Source: Phymorhynchus buccinoides
Taxonomy: Eukaryota; Mollusca; Gastropoda; Neogastropoda; Raphitomidae
DNA length: 64,000 nucleotides
Direction of reading: 5' to 3'
Assembly: GCA_017654935.2 (NCBI GenBank)
Contig: CM065710.1
Location: 24,226,436-24,290,435, forward strand
This document shows positions 42,911 to 52,041 of the stretch, piece after piece. Every line of letters begins with the position of its first letter. Position 1 is the stretch's first letter. The notes under the pieces are model-generated. The model was given only the letters and a program-made list of their open reading frames with translations, was not told the origin of the DNA and made no database searches. Made by a program: the position numbers and the translations under genes.

Positions 42911-45248
42911 TGCAACGGAACAAATTGCTGGAACTTAGTCACATTAAGTCAGAATTTGTGTTTTGCTGATATTCCAGCACTACAAGACATCGTTTTGAGA
43001 TAGTGTGAAAGGTGTTGATGCTTATTTATGAAAGGAGGTACTGTTTTCTGTTCATGCTGTGTTTATTCACAATGTTGTAAATATAATCATTTGGGTCTCT
43101 GGAAATGACGTAGTAGGCATGAAAGCAGTCATGAAGAGAGAGAGAGAGAGTTTTTCCCAGTTTGATAGATTTCAAAATTGGTTGTGTACTTAACACATTT
43201 TTATATGTAGTTATGTTTTATATGAGTGCAAGGAATGCTATTAGTATCTGAAAGTCGTGAGGGTTTTACTTTTAGTACCCAAACAAACAAACAAAAAAGC
43301 ATATAAAAAAGACAGAAAATTGGTGTTGCTGCTGCTTCTTCTGTGGTGGTGGCCAGCTTCTTTTTATAGAAGTAAATGCACACACTTTAGGGGGTGACCA
43401 AAGAAAAAGAAGCAGAAGAGAGAGAAAAGAAAAGCAAAGACAGAAATCAGCTATCACACATAGTCTACTTAAATTTACTTGGGTCCAGTAGAAAAATACA
43501 AGATGCAGCAAACAAAATTTAAAAAATCCTATTTCTGGACTGACAGGGAGCTGCCGGCAGCTACTAATTTTCACGTTCGCCCCCAGGAAGCTGGGAACTA
43601 GCCGACCCTAGACACTCCATAAGGCAGTGCCCAGGCCCCAACCAAATGGACAAACAAAGACAAACAAACAGATCCCTAACTACTGGGGTAAAAAAGACAA
43701 TTGGGGATGAAGGGACTGGGGTGGGGGTGTTGCTTGTCATGTGTTCCTAAACAAGTCTGCTTCTTTGGACAGGATGTTAGTTCTGTTAACAGGTAAGGGA
43801 AGGTTTTGAGTGGCAGATCTATATGCAGTTGTAAAAACTCTTATTTCAGAAATGAAACGTTAATGGAGTGATGAAGTAAAATAGGATCTTTGGTGAACTT
43901 ATTTTCTTTCTTTTTCGTACTAAAGTGCAGAAGAATCTTCAACGTGATGAAGTTGGCTGCCTAAGGCGAAGAAGAAGAAGAGATAAACAAGAATATTTTT
44001 GGAAAGTAAATAATCAAATCACAGTTTGAAAATGTTAACGAAAAAAACAACTGGGGTTGACACAGACATGCTTTGATACATGCCTTTGTGTGAATGCATT
44101 TACTCATTAAGTTTGCATGAATGCATGTGTTTGCTCTGTCTCAGAATGTGTAAGATTTCTTTAAAGATGCAGTTTTATTTAACATATCACAATCATAGTG
44201 CCTACTCTTCCATTTTCAAACTCTTCCTTAAAAAAAAATCCATCTATAGAAAAAATTATATTTTTCTATTTTTGATCTTTGGAGCTTCATAATAAAATGT
44301 TGACAAAAAATCATATTTTCATAGTTTCGAACAACATAATTTGATATTAGAATTTAGCTTTAAAACTGTAAATAAGATAATCATTAATCCAGTGACTAAA
44401 CATTGGAAAAGATAGATATTTGTGAGATAAATGCATATGACTTTGTGTGAAAGCGTTAGTGCTTTGTATAAAGAGTGTGTGGGCATAGTTTTGTCTGGGT
44501 GTGATTGAATATTTCTGCGTGAATGTGCAAACACATGTACTTGGGGTTTTGCAATTGGAGTGTCAAGATCGACAATAGGTTTATGGGAACAGTTTTTTCT
44601 CCATTTTTAGTTTTTAAATTTGTGCACCAAAGCAGCTTAAATTGATTTGCTCACTGTTTACTGAAAGTGTGTGTGTGAGAGTGTGTGTGTGAGTGTGTGT
44701 GTGTGTGTGTGAGTGTGTGTGTGTGTGTGTGTAAAAAGGAATTGTATTTCTATTGTATGGTGATTGTTTTTTTAAATAGGGAGAAACGGAAATGAGATTT
44801 GTATAATTGATAATGATTTTTTTTTTAAATTAATAATGAGATTGGTTGTGCATGTTATCAGAAGAGGCTTATTTGTATCTCCTTGACAAAAGTTTGTTCC
44901 ACTTAGGAAATATATGCAAAATATGTCGATAAACATATTTTGAAATACAACATACTTGACTCTAAGCAATACAATATTTTTAGGCCGTAATTGTGTGCCT
45001 TTAAGTGTGTGTGCGTGCGTGCGCGCCTGTATGTGCGCACACGCATGCGTGTGCACATGTGTGTGTCATTTTTCAGGTTATTTCATGTATCTAATTAGTG
45101 GATTAATTGGTGGTGGTTTTTTTTAATTTTTAGATCACTTTTGCATGAAAGCAGCATTGCAAACCATTTTTTTCATGAAATGTAGTGTGGAATTATTACA
45201 ATTGTGTCTTTGTCTATTTCTGTTTGCTAGTTTATTTGTTTGTTTGTT
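42911..45248. other. Intergenic, AT-rich
   Basis: Microsatellites at 43135 (GA) and 44669-44732 (GT). A short GAAGAAGAAGAAG at 43970 may be a D-family tail. No gene is recognised. Confidence 0.5.
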
Positions 45249-45252
45249 TTAA

Positions 45253-45490
45253 CCCTTTCGCCACCAGCCATTTTTCAGCCCAAAAATACCATTAAACTTA
45301 ACTGGGTAGAGAAAATAATATTTCTGCAATATTGTGAATTCCTCTGTGACATATATAACATTAGGCCTATCCTTACCTCCCCAAATTAAGAAAATAGGGT
45401 CTTTGGATAACAGGCCCTGATTGGATGCCTTTTAGTGACATGGGTGTTAAACCATTGTGGTGGTAAAATACGACACTGGCAGTGAAAGGG
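45253..45490. mobile_element. TTAA-flanked MITE, CCCTTTCRCCGCC family
   Basis: TTAA lies at 45249-45252 and 45491-45494. The ends CCCTTTCGCCACC and GGCAGTGAAAGGG are inverted. It is in the opposite internal orientation to the 11.7- and 19.5-kb copies. Confidence 0.88.
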
Positions 45491-46956
45491 TTAAAAGGGT
45501 GATATAATGTGGGGTATTGTTTGTGGGTGATTTTGTTTCTTTGAAAAGCATTATAGTTTTCCTTGACAAATACATCTTACACTCCCGTTGCCCCGTCATA
45601 TGAACCATTTTGTGGTCTGTTAAAAAACAAAGTAGACTGTATTGTTTCACATGAGCAAACAAAATAAAATGTACCACACATGCATGCACGCACATGCACA
45701 CACACACACATGCACACACACACAGAGAGAGACACAGACGCACACAGAATAAAACTTAACATTTACCACACATGCACGCACGCACACACACACACGTGCA
45801 CAGTACACACACACACACACACAGAGTAATACACTCCCCTCCCCCCTCCTTCCCTCCCCAACCATCTCATCCCCTCACACTCCCCTTTTCCACTTTCCCT
45901 GTTATTTTCCAGAGTTGTTTTTTTGTTTTCCTTCTTGCCAATTTACCGCTTTGTGCTTGCATTCCATTTGTTCTAGAAAACAATCCCCCACCCCCACCCC
46001 AATGTGCCCCCACCCCACCCCAAGGTATAAGCTTTGCTGAAAATATATCAATTTCTTTAGCCACCAACAATTTTGATGCATGTTAGGCAAAGTGTTTTGG
46101 GTTTTTTAAACCTGAGTAATCACATTTTAATTTACTTTTCTGTGATAACCGCCCCAGAATTGACAATACTGGTAGTTCTGATCAACATCGTAAGTCAAAA
46201 TTTCCACAAAATGTTATCATTGTGTTGCTATTTATGTTGGAATTGTTTTAATTTTCCTTTGCCCTGAGAGTAGGGGATAAATAACATGAATTTTGAATAT
46301 ACACATGTGTAATCAATATGAAAAAGTGTGTACAGAAAAAGAAAGGAATCATTATGTAAAAAGAAATGTACATAATAATAATAATAAGCTGAAGTGATAA
46401 AATATAAATGTTTTTGGGTGCTTATGTGTAACATTTTAGTCATTTGTGTGTACCATTTGTAAAGGAAAAAAAGTTTTTTTAAGTTTATGCTTTGTTGAAC
46501 CAAAAATAAATTAAAATAATAATAATAATAATAATAAAGGAAAGACTGGTTTTAATTGTGTAAAACAACATTTTAATCTGGTTGGTTTGTATGGTAAGAG
46601 AGTTGCAATTAAGATGTTCATAAGAGAGAGAGAGAGAGAGAGATAGTTCAAACTTCAAATACTTTATTTTACAAGGATAAGAATTTAGGCTGGGCCTAGT
46701 CTTCCATTCTGTCCTTGGTTCTAAGCATGCGCATATGCAACATGTAACTAATACTATAAACGAACATTGAGACACAGAAACATCGCCAACAGAAACAACA
46801 AACAGTAGCAGAAACATAACAAAGACATGGTAGGCAGAGCATCAACATCAGTAATAAGAACAAGCAAAACAGAAAACCAACCGACCAAATAACTAAATAA
46901 ATAAATGAAAAACACAATTTACTTCTTCTACTACCATTACCACTCCTACTGGAGTG

Positions 46957-47075
46957 GTGTAGAGTGGCACAGTGGTAGCGTGTTCGCTTCGTGTCAAGTA
47001 AACCCGAGTTCGAACCTGGGTACAGGGGATTTTTTCCTCTCATTCTGCACTAGGCCTTAACGGTCTGAACGTGGA

Positions 47076-47106
<31 letters not shown>

Positions 47107-47334
47107 CGTGTGCCCATGCACTTAGCATACGTTAAACCCAGTGGCAACGAAAAAGTTGTCATTTGGTAAAAATTTACCCCCCCCCCCTCATCAGTGACAA
47201 AAATCGCATGCAAAAAAAAAAAAATTGGGTGGCGCGCCTCTGGCTGCGACGCGCTCTCCAGGTGGGAGCAACCCGAATTTCACAGACGCCTCTGTGACTA
47301 TAAAGTACCTAATACCTAATAATAATAATACTAC
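46957..47334 (+). mobile_element. tRNA-derived SINE, essentially full-length
   Basis: The head has pol III boxes: A box TGGCACAGTGGTAGCG and B box GAGTTCGAACCTGGG. A conserved central block (TCTTTCGGATGAGACGATAA, ACCGAGGTCCCGTGTGC) recurs in SINEs of many marine animals. The tail has GGCGCGCCTCTGGCTGCGAC and ends ACCTAATACCTAAT. It matches four other copies or fragments here. Confidence 0.88.
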
Positions 47335-47655
47335 TATTACTGCTACTACCATCATCGCCACCACAGAGAGAGAGAGAGAGAGAGAGTATCATGCATGTAT
47401 TGCCCTATTATGGTTCATAAACATATTTGTTGTTTCTAGAGCAATTTCACTCAACCTTTTTGGCCTTGATGTTTTCTAAGTCAGTTCACCCGTGGCTGTC
47501 TGTTTCCTCTGTGTCTCACAATCCTTGCCTTAAAATGAAGATATAACTTCTGTGGTCTTCTTCGTGCATACTGTATCCTTGCCTTATGGAGCATTTGTGT
47601 TTGTAATCCTCTATCCTCTATCTTTGACTCTTTCTCTTTTCTGACTCAACCTTAG

Positions 47656-47790
47656 TTGTTGTTTTTTAGTGTGTGTGCTGTCTCAGGACCGACCTTCTGG
47701 AACAAACTTCCTCTTTCCCTCCGTCAGCGACCAACCCTCTATGCTTTCAAATCTAACCTCAAAACCCACCTGTTTCCCCCGTCATTGAAG
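47656..47790 (+). pseudogene. LINE ORF2 C-terminal fragment
   Basis: The plus strand reads VSGPTFWNKLPLSLRQRPTL, then YAFKSNLKTHLF, the standard 'GPxxWNxLPxxLR...F+xxLKTxLF' ending of a LINE ORF2. The 5' part is missing. A Pro-rich tail and pyrimidine-rich 3' sequence follow. Confidence 0.75.
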
Positions 47791-47874
47791 CTCCGCTTCC
47801 TTTCTCTTCTCTTTCTTGCCTTTAGGTCTGTTTCTGCTGTATTCCGTTTATGTTATTCGTGTGTTTGTTTGTCT

Positions 47875-48357
47875 GTAAAGTAAAGGAAGGTAACTCTCTC
47901 TGTAATGAGAGGCTTAGCAGGCCCTTTTGCCCACCAGGTGGCACAACGCTTGAGTGGGGCTAATCCTCTCTATATTCTTAGTTGGGGATAAAGAGAGATA
48001 GGGAGGAGTCCCACCCTCTCTCTCTCTCTCACTACGCCCAACTAAGAATATAGCGTGATAAGCCCCACTCGAGCGTTATGCCCCCTGGCGGGCAAATAAT
48101 CGCCATAAGTCGACCTTTAACTCACTTCAACAAAGTTATTTTCGGCACCAAGTCGCCTATCAAAGTATAAACAACAGCCACATTGAGACAGACCAAGGTT
48201 CGTCCTCAAAAGAGGATGACCCAGGACTGCCTGTGTGTGGATGAACCTTGGTCTGTATCAGTGTGGCTGTTGTTTATACTTTGCTAGGCAACGTGGTGCC
48301 GAAAATAACTTTGGTGAAGGGAGTTAATTACAGAGAGTTACCTTTCTTTACTTTACT
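47875..48357. mobile_element. Foldback element with two nested hairpins
   Basis: The outer ends GTAAAGTAAAGGAAGGTAAC and GTTACCTTTCTTTACTTTAC are inverted. The right half (48118-48328) is a hairpin with an arm of about 85 bp (TTCGGCACCAAGTCGCCTAT / GGCAACGTGGTGCCGAAAAT). The left half (47935-48095) is another hairpin (GGTGGCACAACGCTTGAGTG / GAGCGTTATGCCCCCTGGCG) around a CT-rich loop. Confidence 0.85.
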
Positions 48358-48558
48358 ATTATCCTCTCTCCTTGCCTCACTATTTCTATCTGTCTGTCTT
48401 TCTCTGTTTGCTTGCTTTCAGTTTCAGAAACAATATGCGCTCTACTCCAATATTTGATTTTAAAGAATGTTGTGGTTTTTTTTTGTATCTCTTGTGCTTT
48501 AATGTCTCATGGGTCCCCTCCTCTCCCTACCCTTCTTTTGTCCAAGAAAATGGGTGTA

Positions 48559-48732
48559 CAGTGGAACCTCCCTTATAAGACCTCCCATTATAAGACTCCC
48601 TCCCACGTAAGACCTACTTCTCGGAGACATTGCCCTTCTTTGTAAGTGTTAAAATGACCTCCCTTATAAGACCCCTCCCTTATAAAACCTCATTTTGGAT
48701 GGATTTTTGAAGGTCTCAAGGGAGGTTCTAGT
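48559..48732. mobile_element. pogo/Tigger-like MITE, CAGTGGAACCTCCCTTATAAG family
   Basis: The left end TA-CAGTGGAACCTCCCTTATAAG is well preserved. The right end has decayed to GGGAGGTTCTAGTCTC. The interior matches the family (GAGACATTGCCCTTCTTTGT). Confidence 0.82.
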
Positions 48733-49411
48733 CTCTTAGTATAAATTGGACAGACCCCCAACTTTAAGGAAGAGTGTACAGGGGTGCTAATCATCCGGAA
48801 CATGTCGGATTTCTGGGGCAAAGAAACTTCTGTTGTTGCTTCTGGTTTTTGGAGAGTAAAAGCTTATGGCTTCTGGGTTTTTTGGAGTGCCAGAAAGCTT
48901 CCTGATTTTGAAAGCCAACTTGTGCAATTGTCAGGTCGATATAGTGGGACCCCCCCCCCCCCCCCCCCCCCCTCTCCCCAAGTTTTGATGGTTGTAAAAA
49001 CTCTGGGCTGAAGATCTTAATGTGAGCCATCACCATCCTGTTGTGTTTCTTTTATTGAACAGTATAAATTTGAACAGATGTAGGACACTACATACATCAT
49101 TATGCTAATGTCTGTTGACAAGTTTCTTTCTTCTTTTTTTTAAAGCCAAAGTTATATATTAAGCAATAAAATAAAATGTAGAGCTGGTTTTTGTGTGTGT
49201 TTTTAATTTTTCTAAAGCCAAAGTTATATATTGAGCAATAAAATAAAATGTAGAGCTGGTTTTTTTAATCTTTAATCTTTAAAACCTGTCTGTTTATGTG
49301 TGATGATGTTGTTGTTGTTGAAGAATATCAGCCAAATAGATGGACAGCTGTGAAAATTAATATAGAAGTATGAAGGGATGAAAGTAGAGAGAAGAAAGTA
49401 TTTTTAGATTT

Positions 49412-49472
<61 letters not shown>

Positions 49473-50100
49473 TTGGGTTTATTTTTTGCCTTGTAAGGGG
49501 ATGAAGAGGTATTGCAAGAGAGAGGGGGGGGGGGGGGGAGGGGGCAGTTATTTCAAAACATATTTGTGTAAAACAAAAACAAATTGGTAGCGAAATTGCT
49601 TTTAACAATGGTTTATTTGCTGTAACAGAATGTACTTTTTATTAGTATTTGCTTGTGTTTGTTTACTTCATGCAGTTTTAAAAATCACTTGGTCTGCATC
49701 ATTTTGATGTGCTTTGTTTTTCAGTCACTTTTTTGTGTATGTTTAAAAAAAAATTATTACTATTATTATTATTATTATTGTTGTTGTTGTTATTATTAGT
49801 ATTATTAGTATTATTATTAATGACCACTGCTGCAGATGTGTATGGTATAAAGAAATGTATCGATTCGATGTTACTAAGACATGGAGAATACAAATGTCAG
49901 AGTATCATTTTGTTCGCAACTTGTGTTATGTGACTAAGTGTGTTTGTGTGTGTGTGTTTTAATGAGTTTCTCTCTGTCTCTCTCTCTCTCTCAACGCTAT
50001 CATGTTAACATAGCCGCATAGAAACAAACAAACTGGCACCACTGAAAACATTTTTTGATGTCTGAATTCGGACCTCGACCGTAGGCTATATAGGCCTAGT
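48733..50100. other. Intergenic with simple repeats
   Basis: Poly-C at 48951, the duplicated segment at 49143, (TG)n, poly-G and (ATT)n at 49755-49820. No gene is recognised. Confidence 0.5.
49410..49470. repeat. (TG)n/(GA)n microsatellite
   Basis: About 25 TG units followed by GAGAGA. A 73-bp tandem duplication (AAAGCCAAAGTTATATATT...) lies upstream at 49143 and 49215. Confidence 0.9.
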
Positions 50101-50109
50101 ACCGGTATA

Positions 50110-50375
50110 ATCAAATCAAACCGTGACCAGAGAAAACGGAACCTTGACGAAAACGGCCCTATTAGCTACGAAAACGGCCCCGGTACCTTGGACAAAAACG
50201 ACCCTAGTAGTTACGAAAGCGACCAGTACTCGAGACGAAAACGGCCCTACTAGTTACGAAAACGACCCAGTACTCGAAACGAAAACGGCCCTACTAGTTA
50301 CGAAAACGGCCCCTGGACTCGAGACGAAAGACGAAAACGGCCCTTCTCGATCTTTACCAAAACGGTCCCTGGAAT
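50110..50375 (+). repeat. ACGAAAACGGCCCTA minisatellite, left array
   Basis: Irregular repeats of GAAAACGGCCCTA with spacers (CTAGTTACGAAAACG, GTACTCGAGACG). It lies just upstream of the CT tract before the LINE. Confidence 0.85.
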
Positions 50376-50403
50376 AAAAAAAATAAATGTTTCTGTTCGT
50401 GTT

Positions 50404-50617
50404 CTCTCTCTGTGTGTCTCTTTCTCTATGTGCCTCTCTCTCCCTCTCTCCCCCCCCCCCCTCTCTCTCTCTCTCTTTCTCTATGTGCCTCTCTCTCCCT
50501 CTCCCACACCCCCCTCTCTCTCTCTCTCTCTTTCTCTATCTGCCTCTCTCTCCCTCTCCCCCCTCTCTCTCTCTCTTTCTCTATGTGCCTCTCTCTCCCT
50601 CTCTCTCCCCCTCTCTC
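50404..50617 (+). repeat. CT-rich tract with a longer-period repeat, upstream of the LINE
   Basis: (CT)n is interrupted by TTTCTCTATGTGCCTCTCTC, recurring four times with spacing of about 50-60 bp. It reads as Ser/Leu/Pro in the ORF1 frame. It may be the target of LINE insertion rather than part of the element. Confidence 0.85.
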
Positions 50618-50622
50618 CTAAT

Positions 50623-50646
50623 GACATTTCTCTTAATCCAGGGCCT
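50623..50646 (+). other. 2A-like ribosome-skipping motif (DISLNPGP) in frame with ORF1
   Basis: In the ORF1 frame the codons before the first plausible ATG read N-DISLNPGP-L. The 2A consensus is D(V/I)ExNPGP, with skipping between G and P. Here Ser replaces the Glu, and the other consensus positions match. 2A-like peptides are known at the N-termini of proteins from several animal non-LTR elements. Upstream residues in this copy come from CT-repeat (Leu/Ser/Pro), not a typical 2A leader. The leader may be missing and activity is uncertain. Confidence 0.6.
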
Positions 50647-50673
50647 TTGACAAATGACAAAAGCAACACGGAA

Positions 50674-52038
50674 ATGGATGAAAACACAAAGGAAATGACA
50701 AACAAGGCAAGTGGCATAGATCCTGATGTCGGCAAAGAGATACTGATCGCGATCAAACAACAACAAGAACAGCAAACAAAACAAGCGGAACGGACAGAGA
50801 AAATTATCCTTGATCTCAAACAACAAGAAGAACAACAAGCAAAACAAGCGGAACGGACAGAAACAATTATTCTTGATCTCAAACAACAACAAAAACAGCA
50901 AACGAAGCAAGCAGAACGGACAGAGAAAATCATGCTTGATCTCGCGCACATCAAAACTGAACTGGCCAGTGTCAACGACAAATGTACGAAGATCTCCCAG
51001 CGCTGTGACAATCTGGAACAGGAACACACCAAACTGTCTGCTGTGGTTACTGATATGGCGATGGACGTTACTGAAGCAAAGCAGAAGACGGATGAAGTGT
51101 CTGATGTAGTGGGGGATATGAGGGAGGAACTGGAGGGGGTGTACAGAGAGCTGGATCGGTTAGAGGGGTTTTCCAGAAGAGAAAACTTGAGGTTCTTTGG
51201 TATTCCTCACAGTGATGGTGAAGGGAGAGAGGACTATGATGAGTGTGCCAGCATGATTGTGGGTGTGTTGAACAGTGTGGATGGCAATAAACAATGGAGT
51301 GTGAAGGACATTGTGCGTGCCCATCGTGTGGGCAAGGGGAATCCACGGCCTATGATCGCTAAGTTTCGGGATTGGGGGGATAAAATGAAACTATTGCGGG
51401 ATAAGGAGCTTCGCGAAAAACTCCGATCAAAAGGCATGAATCTGGCGTCAGATTTAACGAACCGTCAAGCCCAGATCGTCTCGGAAGCAAAACGCAAAAA
51501 TATGGTCGCATATTTCGTGAAGGGATCTTTGCAGGTACGTCCCAAACAAGTTGACACGCGCAGTTTCGCACAAGTCGTGAGTGGCGCGCGTGACACAGAT
51601 CCTTCGCTTCACAAGGTTTCCTCGTCGAAAACGCTCTCTCCTGGTAAAAACACGGAAAAAGATCGTGCGGAAAGTGGGAGATGCACGCAGCAGACATCGC
51701 CTAATCGCGATATGTCCAATCAGCGTTCGAGTTTGGGTGGCACACAGCAAACACCGGATTATGCTTCCGCTATGCGAGCTAACAGCGTGGGCAGTGGGGC
51801 GTCCCCACTGTTTGTCAACACTGACACAGAAGGCGAAGGTCGGCAAAGGGGGGGTCACGCATTTCGAACTGGCTATGCTCGTGGCGGAAGAAATAAGCCA
51901 ATGCATAATGTTGCTCAGGGGAGAGGGGGGAAAGGGGGTGGTGGGGGACAACGAATGATGACGAACTTCATGCAAGGGGAGGGAAAGGCTCAGTCTGATA
52001 GATCTTTGCGGTCGACTTCAGTCAATAAAGATAAATAG
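50674..52038 (+). CDS. LINE ORF1: coiled-coil, RRM-like RNA-binding protein
   Basis: From ATG 50674 (MDENTKEMTNKAS) there are 454 codons to TAG at 52036. The frame stays open upstream through the 2A-like motif and the CT tract. In order it has a short acidic N-terminus, a long Gln/Lys/Glu coiled coil of three 21-residue units, and further coiled coil to about residue 170. Next comes an RRM-like domain of the L1 ORF1 type (GFSRRENLRFFGIP...DIVRAHRVGKGNPRPMIAKF), then a C-terminal domain (LLRDKELREKLRSKGM...). A basic Gly-rich tail (RGGKGGGGGQRMM) completes it. In L1 elements this protein trimerises, binds the element RNA and acts as a nucleic-acid chaperone. The start codon is uncertain because the 5' end may be lost. 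Confidence 0.85.
   Translation: MDENTKEMTNKASGIDPDVGKEILIAIKQQQEQQTKQAERTEKIILDLKQQEEQQAKQAERTETIILDLKQQQKQQTKQAERTEKIMLDLAHIKTELASVNDKCTKISQRCDNLEQEHTKLSAVVTDMAMDVTEAKQKTDEVSDVVGDMREELEGVYRELDRLEGFSRRENLRFFGIPHSDGEGREDYDECASMIVGVLNSVDGNKQWSVKDIVRAHRVGKGNPRPMIAKFRDWGDKMKLLRDKELREKLRSKGMNLASDLTNRQAQIVSEAKRKNMVAYFVKGSLQVRPKQVDTRSFAQVVSGARDTDPSLHKVSSSKTLSPGKNTEKDRAESGRCTQQTSPNRDMSNQRSSLGGTQQTPDYASAMRANSVGSGASPLFVNTDTEGEGRQRGGHAFRTGYARGGRNKPMHNVAQGRGGKGGGGGQRMMTNFMQGEGKAQSDRSLRSTSVNKDK
50755..50943 (+). repeat. Three 63-bp direct repeats coding 21-residue coiled-coil units
   Basis: Units at 50755, 50818 and 50881 each encode KQQxxQQxKQAERTExIxLDL. Twenty-one residues are exactly three heptads, so unit number can change without breaking the coiled-coil register or the frame. 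Confidence 0.93.
52036..52038 (+). other. In-frame amber codon between ORF1 and ORF2
   Basis: The codons read AAA GAT AAA TAG GAT TTG TTT GGC. ORF1 and ORF2 are in the same frame and this TAG is the only stop from 50428 to 55459. Readthrough would give a single ORF1-ORF2 polyprotein. A chance mutation in a one-ORF element, or reinitiation at the TTG that follows, are alternatives. Confidence 0.9.
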
Positions 52039-52041
52039 GAT

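Noticed and set aside
46957..47334. Naming the SINE central block as a specific published domain
   Set aside because: The block is familiar from marine-animal SINEs, but I could not match it to a named domain with confidence.
51068..51975. Minus-strand frames of 90-173 codons under the LINE
   Set aside because: They lie antisense to the well-supported ORF1 and show no domain.
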